Below, one piece after another: positions 54,691 through 64,000 of a DNA stretch of 64,000 nt. The notes below the pieces were generated by a model. That model saw nothing but the letters and a program-made list of their open reading frames with translations, was not told where the DNA came from and ran no database searches. This stretch comes from Odiellus spinosus (taxonomy: Eukaryota > Arthropoda > Arachnida > Opiliones > Phalangiidae), in NCBI GenBank assembly GCA_963920705.1, contig OY987226.1:25677162-25741161 (forward strand), given 5' to 3'. Both the position numbers and the translations under genes were made by a program. Numbering within the stretch: the stretch's first letter is position 1; every line of letters starts with the position of its first letter.

Positions 54691-56680
54691 CCCTATAATG
54701 CGGCGTATTTCAAAGTATGAAATGCCGCTTCCTTATCTTATGGGCCCTAAAATAACACGTGTTCGGATCACCAGGCTGAATTTGCTTAACAGTTAATTAG
54801 AGGCGTTACTCTAACCCGGGAATAAGCGTATACAAGAGCAGAAGGCTGGGAAGTCAATATAGTACAAAAGCGTCATGAATTTTCAGAATAACTTAAACTT
54901 TAGTATTATTACTAAAGCCGTTTTCGCAAAGAAGCGGGAAGCTGGAGATTCATGCTGGCGTGAATGCGCCACAAGACAGATTTCTGATGCGAACCCAACT
55001 TTCCTTTCGAAGAAACAAGCTAACAGAATGCATTTCATTATTTTAATGGCGATAGATCGGATGCAAAGACGGCCTGTGAAATAATTTTATGCTTAGTATT
55101 GTTTGCAAAACAAAAAAAAAATGATTTGGAAAAAAGAACTGTTATGAATAGTCGGAGCAAACGCGCTCAAATGCTCAAGAAACTCCTATTAAAAACACCG
55201 AATTTAATTTGAAGGTTTCTTCTCAAATATATGGTTTGTCAGAATATTTTAAAGGCTATTAGCTAATTTGAGCGAAAGCCCCTTTTTAATTGCATTGGTG
55301 GTAAGCCAAATGGTCTCGACGTTTCAAAAATAGCAAAGAAACCTTTTCTCTATATTTCCTCAAAACGTTGTTTTACATACAAAAATAGGTCAGTGAATCT
55401 TAAATATGAGAGTATCACGTTGTATAACGAGCAAAAACATTGTCATCAGACTATGACGCCTTCAAATTTTAATAAATCTCGAAAGTAAAATCCAATTTTT
55501 GGAGAAAGGACGTGAATTTTGAGGCGGTGACCAAATATTTAATTGATTGTCCAAGGTGTGCCAGACGCGACAAAATTTTAAGTCGTCAAATAAAACTGTC
55601 AACGCGATTATCATATAGAAATAGGAAAGATTTAAACGCAATATTTATATGATTTTTTTAAGATTTTCAAATGCTCCCTTTTTAATTTGTAGAATTTTTA
55701 AAATTTGAGGAAATATAACATTTCAATTTTCAACAGCAATCGGAGATCAGTTTGAAATTACAACACGTTCATTTCTACGATTCCTTTTTCCTGTACGCTT
55801 TACTTTAAAGAGATAAGAAATAATTCCTTTTGTACGTGATGAAAGTTTAACCTGATTGGTTTTGCAAGAACACTTTAGTCATAAATTTCTTTCCTATTCC
55901 ACCCTGACCTGGGGTCGTAGGGGAAGGGAGACTCAAAAAGAGATTCAAATATGTCGTGAAGTGACGGGAAGGGATAGAGACGTGGTTTAGAATATATCCC
56001 GCCGTCCCAGCGTCCATTGTTACTAATTACGGGGCTGGGTAATAGGTCTTTCAATATATTCAACTCCAAAAAACTCTGTTGCAGTCGAATCCCGAATTCC
56101 CGATGCCCTTTGCTTCAAGAAAAAAGAAACCCCTTGGGGAAAGAGTAGTTTCCTTTGAGGGGGTATAAGACGTTAGAGTTTTACGATACTAATTCCTATC
56201 CAAACCATGTCAACGAAAAAAGTGCCGCAGTCCAAGTTTCGAAAAGGCAAACACTTGGGAAAAAAAAAAAAAAAAAAACTATTGCAATTTTGCGCCTCTA
56301 TCGGAGAAATTCCTAAACTTTATACTCTGGAGCAGCCTTAAGATATCGATTTTCCAACAAGTGGTCTCCCGAATTTCCGAAAAAACCGCGTCGCGCTCGA
56401 AGCTTCATAGTTTTCGATCGAGTGTTAGACGCTCATCCTCGTTACTACGGGTATTTGGTTAAACTTTAGCGAAAAACTCCTTATATCTTCATAGATATAC
56501 AATACAGAAAACAAGTCGTTGTTAATAAGGGGTCGTCGTGAACGAGATAAAAGGTAGCTTATGAAGGTTTCGGTTCTAGTCTGTCAGTAATGAAAACTCA
56601 AAAACAACAAACAAGTCGTCGCGAACGAGATAATAAGGGAGCTTATGCGTGTTGGGTTTGAGTATGTCAGAAATAAAATA
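54691..56680. other. gene-free AT-rich stretch
   Basis: No exon or RNA recognised. A partial 100-bp direct repeat (AACAAGTCGT to AGCTTATG) lies at about 56510-56560 and 56608-56650. A poly(A) run is at 56261-56278. Confidence 0.4.
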
Positions 56681-56836
56681 TTTGATTTGAAAAACATGAT
56701 TTGAAAAAAATGATTTGAAAAAAATGATTTGAAAAACATGATTTGAAAAACATGATTTGAAAAACATGATTTGAAAAACATGATTTGAAAAACATGATTT
56801 GAAAAACATGATTTGAAAAACATGATTTGAAAAACT
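56681..56836. repeat. 14-bp minisatellite
   Basis: About eleven copies of CATGATTTGAAAAA, with AATGATTTGAAAAA variants in two units. Minus frames stay open for part of it, spelling a 14-residue repeat (MFFKSCFSNHVFQI) because the unit lacks stops. Confidence 0.95.
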
Positions 56837-57620
56837 TAACGCAACTTCGTGTTTAAGGCCCTTCCTTCAATTTTTCCTGTTTTATTCAGTGTTTTGGGGT
56901 TGGAATATGTCATATTTTAAATAGTTTTATATTAAATTGGTTTTTGTTAATTTTACCACTTAACAAACAGAATTTGGCCCTTATACTAAAAGGTAACAGA
57001 ATTGGTTTATGTTAATTAATTTGGAATATAATTAATTATAAAAACGTCGCTTTTTAGGTTTACAAGTTCTTCGTTTCGTCGCCAAATCTATCGAAATAAT
57101 GTGTCAAATTATAAAATTATGGTTGAGATTTGTAGAGGAATAGTCGAGTAAGAACATGTAATGATTAAAGATTTCTAAATTAATTAGTCACGAATTAAAT
57201 TAATGTTAAAATCTGATGAGTTATATTTCCAGCTTTTAATTTTCATTTTTCTCGGCGAATTATAAATCAGGACTCTGTAACTATAATATGTTTCGTGTAT
57301 GGAGGTTATTCCCCAATTAAGATACTATTTGAATTTTTCAATTCATTTTAATTAGAGATTTGGCGACGAAACAATTGTCTATAGATTGTGTACCCTTTGT
57401 ACAGCGCTGACAAGTCATACTAGGTTCGAATATAGTATAGAATGTTTGTTTGGCCATTTCTTAATAGGTGGCTTTGGTAACTGAACGATGGGTTGCACGT
57501 GCTATACCCAATTTTTATCCCGTTTCCGCAATAACCCAATAGCAAAATTAAAAAATAAAGTCACTCTCCCCCTTTCGGAGGTAACAGTCAGTCCCCTTCC
57601 CTAAAAAAAGAAGAGAATAG
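56837..57620. other. gene-free AT-rich stretch
   Basis: No gene, RNA or bounded element is visible. Confidence 0.4.
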
Positions 57621-57621
57621 A

Positions 57622-57747
57622 CCACTTCGCGGGTAGAAAAGGGGGTAGGGCATCCTTTAGTATCAGGCAAACAGAAGGGTATGAACCCCGTGCTCTCATG
57701 CAGTATGATACCGAAGGATGCCTACCCCCTTTCTATCGTCGAAGTGG
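57622..57747. repeat. 126-bp hairpin (MITE-like)
   Basis: CCACTTCGCGGGTAGAAAAG, GGGGTAGGGCATCCTTTAGT pairs with its inverted copy (ACCGAAGGATGCCTACCCCC, TTTCTATCGTCGAAGTGG): two 43-base arms with a few mismatches and a 40-base loop. A smaller perfect stem (AGCCAACATCTT / AAGATGTTGGCT) follows at 57773-57809. Confidence 0.85.
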
Positions 57748-57829
57748 CTACTTCGTCCCAACCTTGAAAAAAGCCAACATCTTAATGGTTCCCATGGAAG
57801 ATGTTGGCTAGTTATTTAGCGGCTCTTAA

Positions 57830-58249
57830 AGGGAGAATGCAACCTAATAAGTGATTTTTAATGGATTCCTTATCGTTTAAATAGGCCTAGTCCACCAGTA
57901 AAACGTTTACAAAACAAATATTAAACTAGAAATAAATTTAAAACTTACTCAGAAAATAGGCTTAGCGGGATTCATGGAGATCCTGATTTCCTTACGTGTA
58001 AGGTCTAGCGACCAATCGAACGCGTGGAGATCTCGCGTGAATGACCGGTCTTCGCTCATTTGGTCGCAAGACCTTGCACCGAGGAAATTCAGGATCTCCA
58101 TGAATCCCGCTAAGCCTATTTTCCGGGCAAGTTTTAAATTTATTTTTAGTTTAATATTTGTTTGTTAATTTGTTTAATGATGGATTAGGCCTAATTAAAC
58201 GATAAGGAATCGATAAAAAAATCATTTGTTATTAGGTTGCATTCTCCCT
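57830..58249. mobile_element. TTAA-flanked MITE, 420 bp
   Basis: Ends AGGGAGAATGCAACCTAATA are inverted at the right side, and TTAA lies on both sides (57826-57829, 58250-58253). A second, inner inverted repeat (about 57950-57995 with 58080-58125: AAAATAGGCTTAGCGGGATT, CATGGAGATCCTGA) makes nearly the whole element fold. TTAA insertion is typical of piggyBac and Kolobok elements. Confidence 0.85.
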
Positions 58250-58331
58250 TTAAGGTTGGTTTCAAGGCTGGCAAATTTATAGATAGATAATCTTCGACCC
58301 AACCTTGCAAAAAAGACATCTACAATAGAAT

Positions 58332-58652
58332 TTCCTCTCGAAATTTTTTCACTTCACTTCACAAGCAGTAAGCAAACTATCGAAACCTTTGGGGATTATT
58401 ACACATTGTCAACCCTCATAGAGACTAAAATAACATATGCAAACTGTTCTTGAACCCGAGTACTGTGTCGAAAAATAAGCGAAATTTTATCCTTATTTTA
58501 ACTATTTCTTTTTTGCGCCACCAAACGAAAAAATTCGTAACTTTTCAACTAAGGAAGGGCCTTAAAGGTTCTAGAAACGCCATTCAAACTGTTCAAAGAG
58601 CATTTATGCATGCATAACAAGCCCCTGCTATAGCATAATTATTTTCAGCCTC
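58332..58652. repeat. 321-bp direct duplication, copy 1
   Basis: The stretch from TCCTCTCGAAATTTTTTCAC to GCATAATTATTTTCAGCCTC recurs with no difference that I can see at 58966-59286. The spacer is about 313 bp. Confidence 0.95.
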
Positions 58653-58965
58653 CAAGATTATTCTATAATACCAACTATTGTACGATTTCCATTTTCTTTG
58701 TACCAACTGTGTCAGAGAAACTTCTATAGTGCCACAGCAGTATTCTATACTAAATGTTTGAAAGATGCGTCTAAACAATCTAAATTGATTCTTATACATT
58801 ATAAATCGTAACTCCCTTGGCAAAAAAGGGAGGAAATAGACTGTCTTTAGAATAGGTCAAATCTTTAGTTTTGAAAAGAAAAGGTTTTTTAAACCAACAC
58901 CTGTGAGTCAGAGAGAGAGAGGCAGGCAGGACTTGACAAAATTAAAAAGACCGCCCACCGGGTCC

Positions 58966-59286
58966 TTCCTCTCGAAATTTTTTCACTTCACTTCACAAGC
59001 AGTAAGCAAACTATCGAAACCTTTGGGGATTATTACACATTGTCAACCCTCATAGAGACTAAAATAACATATGCAAACTGTTCTTGAACCCGAGTACTGT
59101 GTCGAAAAATAAGCGAAATTTTATCCTTATTTTAACTATTTCTTTTTTGCGCCACCAAACGAAAAAATTCGTAACTTTTCAACTAAGGAAGGGCCTTAAA
59201 GGTTCTAGAAACGCCATTCAAACTGTTCAAAGAGCATTTATGCATGCATAACAAGCCCCTGCTATAGCATAATTATTTTCAGCCTC
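58966..59286. repeat. 321-bp direct duplication, copy 2
   Basis: Identical to copy 1. The flanks differ on both sides, so the duplicated unit is sharply bounded. A short GA/GGCA run (58912-58928) lies just before it. Confidence 0.95.
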
Positions 59287-59894
59287 TTTTACAATGTCAT
59301 GGGTCTAGCTATTCCTATGGGCTTGACCATCTTGTTTTTATTCTCTCTACTAGGAAAATATTCGGGAGAGTTACTTTCCTCCCTCGCGCGAAAAAAATTT
59401 CCTCCCCGTGAACGTAAAAAGATCTTTCTCTCTCAGTTTATTCGTCACTCGCAAATGGAAAATAATTTTCAGTCCCCCCCCCCCCCCTTCGTTCTCCCGC
59501 GAGTGAACTCGCGAGTGAAATAGTTTCGCAATACATTTTCACTCTTTCTGCCCGAGTTAAAAAAATTCCTTGAGCATCATTCGGAACACGATTTTCTTAG
59601 TCGGACTTATTTCCACTCTAGATGGCGGTAAAAATCCAATAATATTTTTTAACTTTTGAGCGCGTTCAATGTTACGTACCAAATATACCGTCTATATATT
59701 TCTATAATACTTGAAATCTTAATCACACTGACCTGAACGCCAGGAAAAAGTTCCCAATAAAGGGAGAGTAAAATGTTCGAATTTATTGCGGCTTAAAATT
59801 TAAAAAATTCCAGAAGGCTAAAAGTAATTTTAATAACGCTCGTAGTTTCGGCACGTGCTAGTATCGTTTCGAGAACTACCTGAATACTGGATTA
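59287..59894. other. unassigned stretch with a poly(C) run
   Basis: No gene seen. A run of about 13 C lies near 59474-59487, beside GCGAGTGAACTCGCGAGTGA, which is partly palindromic. Confidence 0.4.
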
Positions 59895-59896
59895 TA

Positions 59897-60391
59897 CAAA
59901 AAAGAGGTTGCTTCGCACCCTTAAAAAAACTCTTTATCTAACTCGAATCAAACCCGTGAAGGGACAGAAATTATTTGTTAGAGAAAGAGCAATTTCATAT
60001 CTTTAAAATTATAGTTAGTAGATTTAGTCTACTACTTCAAAGATTTTATTACTATTATATATTTTCCAAAAAACGGATAAAGACGACCTAGGACTAATGA
60101 TAAATATATATACATTAAAGGAACTCCATCTTTAGCTAATTTTATTAGTGATACTGATAGAATTTAAAATAAACATCAATGGGAGAGGATGGTTAACTAG
60201 GTCGTCTTTATCCGTTTTTTGGAAAATATATAATAGTAATAAAATCTTTGAAGTAGTAGACTAAATCTACTAACTATAATTTTAAAGATATGAAATTGCT
60301 CTTTCTCTAACAAATAATTTCTGTCCCTTCACGGGTTTGATTCGAGTTAGATAAAGAGTTTTTTTAAGGGTGCGAAGCAACCTCTTTTTTG
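59897..60391. mobile_element. foldback MITE, 495 bp, about 195-bp arms, TA duplication (copy 2)
   Basis: Left arm 59897-60091, right arm 60197-60391, essentially perfect. Ends read CAAAAAAGAGGTTGCTTCGC and are flanked by TA (59895-59896, 60392-60393). It shares the outer GTTGCTTCGCAC and the inner AACCCGTGAAGGGACAGAAA with copy 1 at 33631-34390, while the rest of the arms differ. No coding frame. Confidence 0.88.
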
Positions 60392-60400
60392 TATAATTTC

Positions 60401-61184
60401 TGTCCTTTTTTCTCCAAAAATATACACCTTTTCCACATTTCACTATTTTGCTTTATAGGTTTATTGAACTTTAATTCTTACTAATGCTGAATAAAAATTA
60501 AAGCGTTTAATTGAGGCTTCAATCTATTCGTAATTGAGACCCTGGTACAAATCTCGAAAGGCAGAGATTAACTAACCTAACCTTACCTAAGTTGTAAAAC
60601 AGGGATGGGCTAGTTCAATTGATTAAATAACCTAAACTAATCTTACCTAAAATACTACAAGAGGAACGGGTTAGCCCGAGTTATAGGGATTACCTAGTTG
60701 GAGGGATGGGCTATTTCTAGTGTTTAATTAATCTAATTTAACCTTAAAGATTACTTGATGGAATGGGTAACCCGAGGGATTAACTAGTTGGAACGATGGG
60801 CTAATTCGAGGAATTAACTAAACTAACCTAGCCTTACCTAAAATATTACAAATAGCCCGAGCTAAGGATTAACTAGTTGGAAGGATTGGCTAATTAGAGG
60901 GATTAACTAACCTAACCTCACCTTAAAGATTACCAGATGGACGGGGGAGGTCGAGGGATTAACTAACCTAGCCTTACCCAAAATATTACAAGAGGGACGG
61001 GCTAGACTGAGCTAGAGATTAAATTTATAATATTGAATCGCATCGACAAAAAATGAGCATGGAAAGCGAAACAATTCTTTAAAGCAGCATGAGAACATAA
61101 TTCTGGAGACCAGAAGTATGTGGCCGTTTATTTAACTCGCCGACATCAATTTCCGTTTCGTATATCCTATTTAAAATTCTAAAT
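60401..61184. repeat. CCTAA-rich dispersed repeat, copy 2
   Basis: Same orientation as 53592-54211 and about 95% identical over shared parts. It is 160 bp longer because it holds one or more additional internal units (about 60855-60990), which shows that the internal unit number varies. Confidence 0.88.
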
Positions 61185-61254
61185 CTTTATTTTTTATTAT
61201 AATTGAGTTAGACGTGATTTAGATACAGACTTCAATAATTGGTCAACTACTTAA

Positions 61255-62302
61255 AGGAATGGTGCGGTGTTAAAATATTTTTGCTGCAAACCCTTTAGTT
61301 AAACTCAAAACCAATTTTTCAAGCGTTAAAAAAATTTAAAATTAAGTATATTTTTAAATAAACAATTAAAACAAATTACATTGAGGGCACATAGGCGCCC
61401 GTATGAAGCTTTCCTGTAAAGCAAGAGCGCATTCGATACGTCACTTCAAGGTTTTTAATTCGGCAATAATCTGATTGGCCAAAGTAACTTGGCTCAGCTT
61501 TTACTCAATGGTAAAGTTGACTACTACGCGCTTGAACGTTAAATCGACGACAGGTTATAACGGCAGTGCTCGCCAGTCTAACGAACGGGACGCCGACTGA
61601 AGGAGCATCTAACCCCGGTAAGCCGTAGCCTAGGCCTAACTCCGTCGGCGATTCGGACTCTCGAATAGATCCGTTTGAAGTTGAACCAGTGTACACGGAA
61701 GAAGAACTTTTAATTAGAGATAGACTACAGGAAGAGCGGAATAATAATGACGGTATCGAAAATTTAATTGACATAGACCAGATGAAAGAAAATTGCACCT
61801 GACAAACTCTGTAATCCAACTTCTTCGTAGGCAAAGGCTTAGTATAATACGCGGCTTTCACTGTTTCTTTAGCATATTTTAGCCATTTTGACGCGAGTTC
61901 GGGGTACTTTAAATGATCAGGAACCGTATAAAAACTTAGTCCAAACCGAGAACTAAAATTTTTGCATTCTTTTATAATACAACTTGGCATTTTGAACTTT
62001 CTTTAAAACAACACCGATTAAAAAACGAAGGATTCTAGACTTTACTGTCTCAGACTCTCTCCCCTCGGAGTCTCATTTCATTGGTTTATAAGTTATTTCT
62101 ATTGGCCTATCAGATTGCTAGCCTGGCCAAGCACGACAGAGAAGTTTAGAATTAGGGGTAAAAGGGCCACGTCCATACTAAATTTATTTTTAACTATAAA
62201 ATTATTATTATTATTAAAAATTAATTTTGAGTTATAAATTTCTGTTGCCAAGAGTGCTATTGACCCTTAGAGGCAAAAAAACTTTATGGGTGAACCATTC
62301 CT
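61255..62302 (-). mobile_element. TTAA-flanked element with THAP-domain remnant
   Basis: Ends AGGAATGGT are inverted (ACCATTCCT at 62294-62302), with TTAA on both sides (61251-61254, 62303-62306). The element is 1048 bp. Only the outer nine bases match, and with TTAA in front the shared end is TTAAAGGAATGGT. TTAA insertion suits piggyBac or Kolobok. A THAP-like exon lies inside on the minus strand. Confidence 0.65.
61800..61990 (-). pseudogene. THAP zinc-finger remnant
   Basis: The minus frame from ATG at 61990 begins MPSCIIKECKNFSSRFGLSF, then YTVP and ASKWLKYAKE. This is the start of a THAP domain (C-x4-C pair, F-x-x-P, conserved Trp), a DNA-binding finger found in P-type and some other transposases and in host regulators. 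The later His/Cys pair is not clear in this frame, and downstream sequence (to 61505) has no family match, so the gene is degenerate. Confidence 0.55.
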
Positions 62303-62306
62303 TTAA

Positions 62307-62984
62307 TAGCAACGTTATTACGTAGTTGTAATGACGAAGCTATTGGATCTAAAGCACATCCTAGTCGCAAAACTCAAGTATTTTAAAAAATAAAGTAGAG
62401 ATTGAAAACGTTAAACTATAAATTTCATGTGTAATCGAGCACTTGGCAGGATATGAAGTCCAACTCGAGTGATATTTAATCCCTAGAACTCTCATTGTGA
62501 AATGTTTTTACAGTGACTTACTATATTATATTGGCCACATTTCTAGGTAAGGCGATTTACATTCAATTGCTTCGGTTTATTCGAGTACTCTACCCAAAAG
62601 ATCGTGAGAAATGAGTCTCTTATCACCGAAATATAGGTGAGAAACGATTGCCTAAACAATCGAAGACGTCACCATTGCACAAACGAGAGGGCTCGCCACA
62701 ATTTTAAACGCTAACGTAAACCACGCATTGGTACAGTGCATCTGTGAGTACTGAATATGCAAATCTCGTTTATATAGGCCGAGAAGAGATATATTATTAA
62801 AGTTAAAAAATCAAATGATAAGAAAATCATTCCAACTTTTTAATTACGGTGAATTAGGGTGAATATAATGGGATACTCATGATATGACATAATAGTCAAA
62901 ATTAGACGGCTGAAGAGGGCTACCCTAGTAAAAGAACCCAATAAATGCAATTTTCCGTTAACGATAAAAAATGCCATTAAAAAA
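62307..62984. other. gene-free stretch
   Basis: No gene or RNA recognised. Confidence 0.4.
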
Positions 62985-63515
62985 AACTTATCAACTGTTT
63001 AATAAAATCAATTTTTGTTTATCAATTTAAAGCCAATTAATAAAGCTCGGCTAGTTATATGTTTTACCCTTTTCGTCACCCATACAGGCATCTGTCTCTC
63101 TATTAACTCGAATTCGATGGATATTCATTATCATTCTACTGTTTAAGAAATAAAATTTTGTTTACCATTTTGAAGCAATTAATAAAGCTCGGCTAAGCTT
63201 ATGATTTCACCCTTTTGTAACCCATTCAGGCGCCTTACTTTCTATTAACTCGAATTCGATGGATATTCCTTATCATTCTACTGTTTAAGAAATAAAATTT
63301 TTGTTTATTCATTTTGAAGCAATTAGTAAAGCTCGGCTAAGCTTAAGATTTCACCCTTTTGTAACCCATTCAGGTACCTTACTTTCTATTACTTCGTATA
63401 CTTAATCAACATTTCATCATTGAAATCTGTGTTTAACTAGAGATACTCTTGTACCTGATCGAAGTCTTATCAAATTTTTTCAAAAGTACCTTTGTCTGTA
63501 TTAATTCGAATTCAG
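62985..63515. repeat. dispersed repeat family, copy 2
   Basis: Three to four tandem units of about 135 bp, with TTATCATTCTACTGTTTAAG, AAGCAATTAATAAAGCTCGG and GATTTCACCCTTTTGTAACC. It ends in the block GAAATCTGTGTTTAACTAGA to ATTCAGTGGACGGTGGGA, shared with 41390-41490. Confidence 0.85.
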
Positions 63516-63535
63516 TGGACGGTGGGAAGAGGGAA

Positions 63536-63560
63536 ACGACGACGACGACGACGACGACGC
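63536..63560. repeat. (ACG)n trinucleotide repeat
   Basis: Eight ACG/GAC repeats just after the dispersed repeat. No open frame of interest. Confidence 0.9.
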
Positions 63561-64000
63561 TTTCAGTTATCAAGCGCCGCGGGTCCATTGGAAAAGACAT
63601 TACGGTTTCTGATGAAATTCGAGTTCAGATAAAGGGATAAACACGAACGTGTTTATCCTAATAGCATATAATTAACGCTTTTATATTAATTATTTTGATA
63701 GGAAATCACCTTCTTGCTTATGTATATTTTGAAGCGTTATTTAACGATCTTTCCTAAAATACTACCCAAGCTCATAAAACTTGCGTGTATCTCTTTCTTG
63801 ATTTTACGTTTTCTGAATCTACGTTATCGAAAACTTAAGAAAAATATCAACTCTTATTTTTAAGCATCTCCTAAATATGATAGAAAAGGTTTTAAAGATC
63901 GGACTTCGTGCATGGAGTCCCGCGTTTGAATTTCGGAGTAAACCATCCGACCAATAGGCGCACTAGCAAAATCCCACGTGCTCGTGTATAGTATTTTTTA
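63561..64000. other. unassigned end of window
   Basis: No gene is seen. GATAAACACGAACGTGTTTATC (63635-63656) is a short near-perfect palindrome. Confidence 0.35.

Noticed and set aside
55875-56069. Pro/Ser-rich 64-codon minus frame
   Set aside because: It has no ATG and no known family. A lone exon is possible but unsupported.
1-64000. CRISPR array or phage or bacterial defence system
   Set aside because: Tandem arrays here have no unique spacers of constant length, and the genome is clearly eukaryotic with spliced genes.

Overview
The window is AT-rich nuclear DNA from an animal, almost certainly an arthropod and most likely an insect. The evidence is two intron-containing genes with GT/AG splice sites that encode recognisable insect-type proteins, plus a dense load of LINEs, MITEs, foldback elements and minisatellites. 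There are no operons, bacterial genes, rRNA genes or CRISPR arrays. Nearly all short open frames here are noise; the real coding sequence is split over small exons.

Two host genes can be reconstructed completely. (1) On the minus strand, 27974 down to 13144, a 16-exon gene encodes an 865-residue metabotropic GABA-B receptor subunit 1 (GABA-B-R1): signal peptide, Venus-flytrap ligand domain, seven membrane segments and a cytoplasmic coiled coil. All 15 introns have GT and AG ends and the exons join in frame throughout. (2) On the plus strand, 44824 to 46839, a 6-exon gene encodes a 293-residue secreted trypsin-like S1 serine protease with a complete catalytic triad and an Asp that predicts trypsin specificity. 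Its TATA box and poly(A) signal are both visible.

Layout. 1-3.9 kb: gene-free, one MITE. 3.9-5.4 kb: decayed Ty3/gypsy pol (minus) and a mariner-like transposase scrap. 5.4-8.9 kb: decayed LINE with endonuclease, RT and RNase H (plus). 8.9-13.1 kb: repeats and the 3' flank of GABA-B-R1. 13.1-28.0 kb: GABA-B-R1, whose long introns hold a hAT-like element, a MITE, minisatellites and a miRNA-like hairpin. 28-31 kb: promoter flank with three inverted-repeat elements. 30.95-37.16 kb: a very large tandem array built on a 19-bp unit and a 20-bp palindrome, split by a composite insertion containing a perfect 62-bp palindrome and a foldback MITE. 37.2-44.7 kb: repeated foldback-type elements, a 100-bp tandem array and a GC-richer unassigned stretch. 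44.8-46.9 kb: trypsin gene. 48.2-51.2 kb: CR1/L2-like LINE (minus) whose endonuclease frame is split by a 2.15-kb element with 17-bp terminal repeats, an 8-bp target duplication and large subterminal minisatellites. 52.8-53.4 kb: LINE ORF1-like fragment. 53.6-64 kb: duplicated repeats, TTAA-flanked elements (one carrying THAP-domain remnants), hairpins and a second foldback MITE.

The two host genes are unrelated in function; one acts in synaptic inhibition and the other in secreted (probably digestive) proteolysis. The most unusual content is the set of mobile elements whose ends carry minisatellites, several of which can be bounded exactly by target-site duplications.
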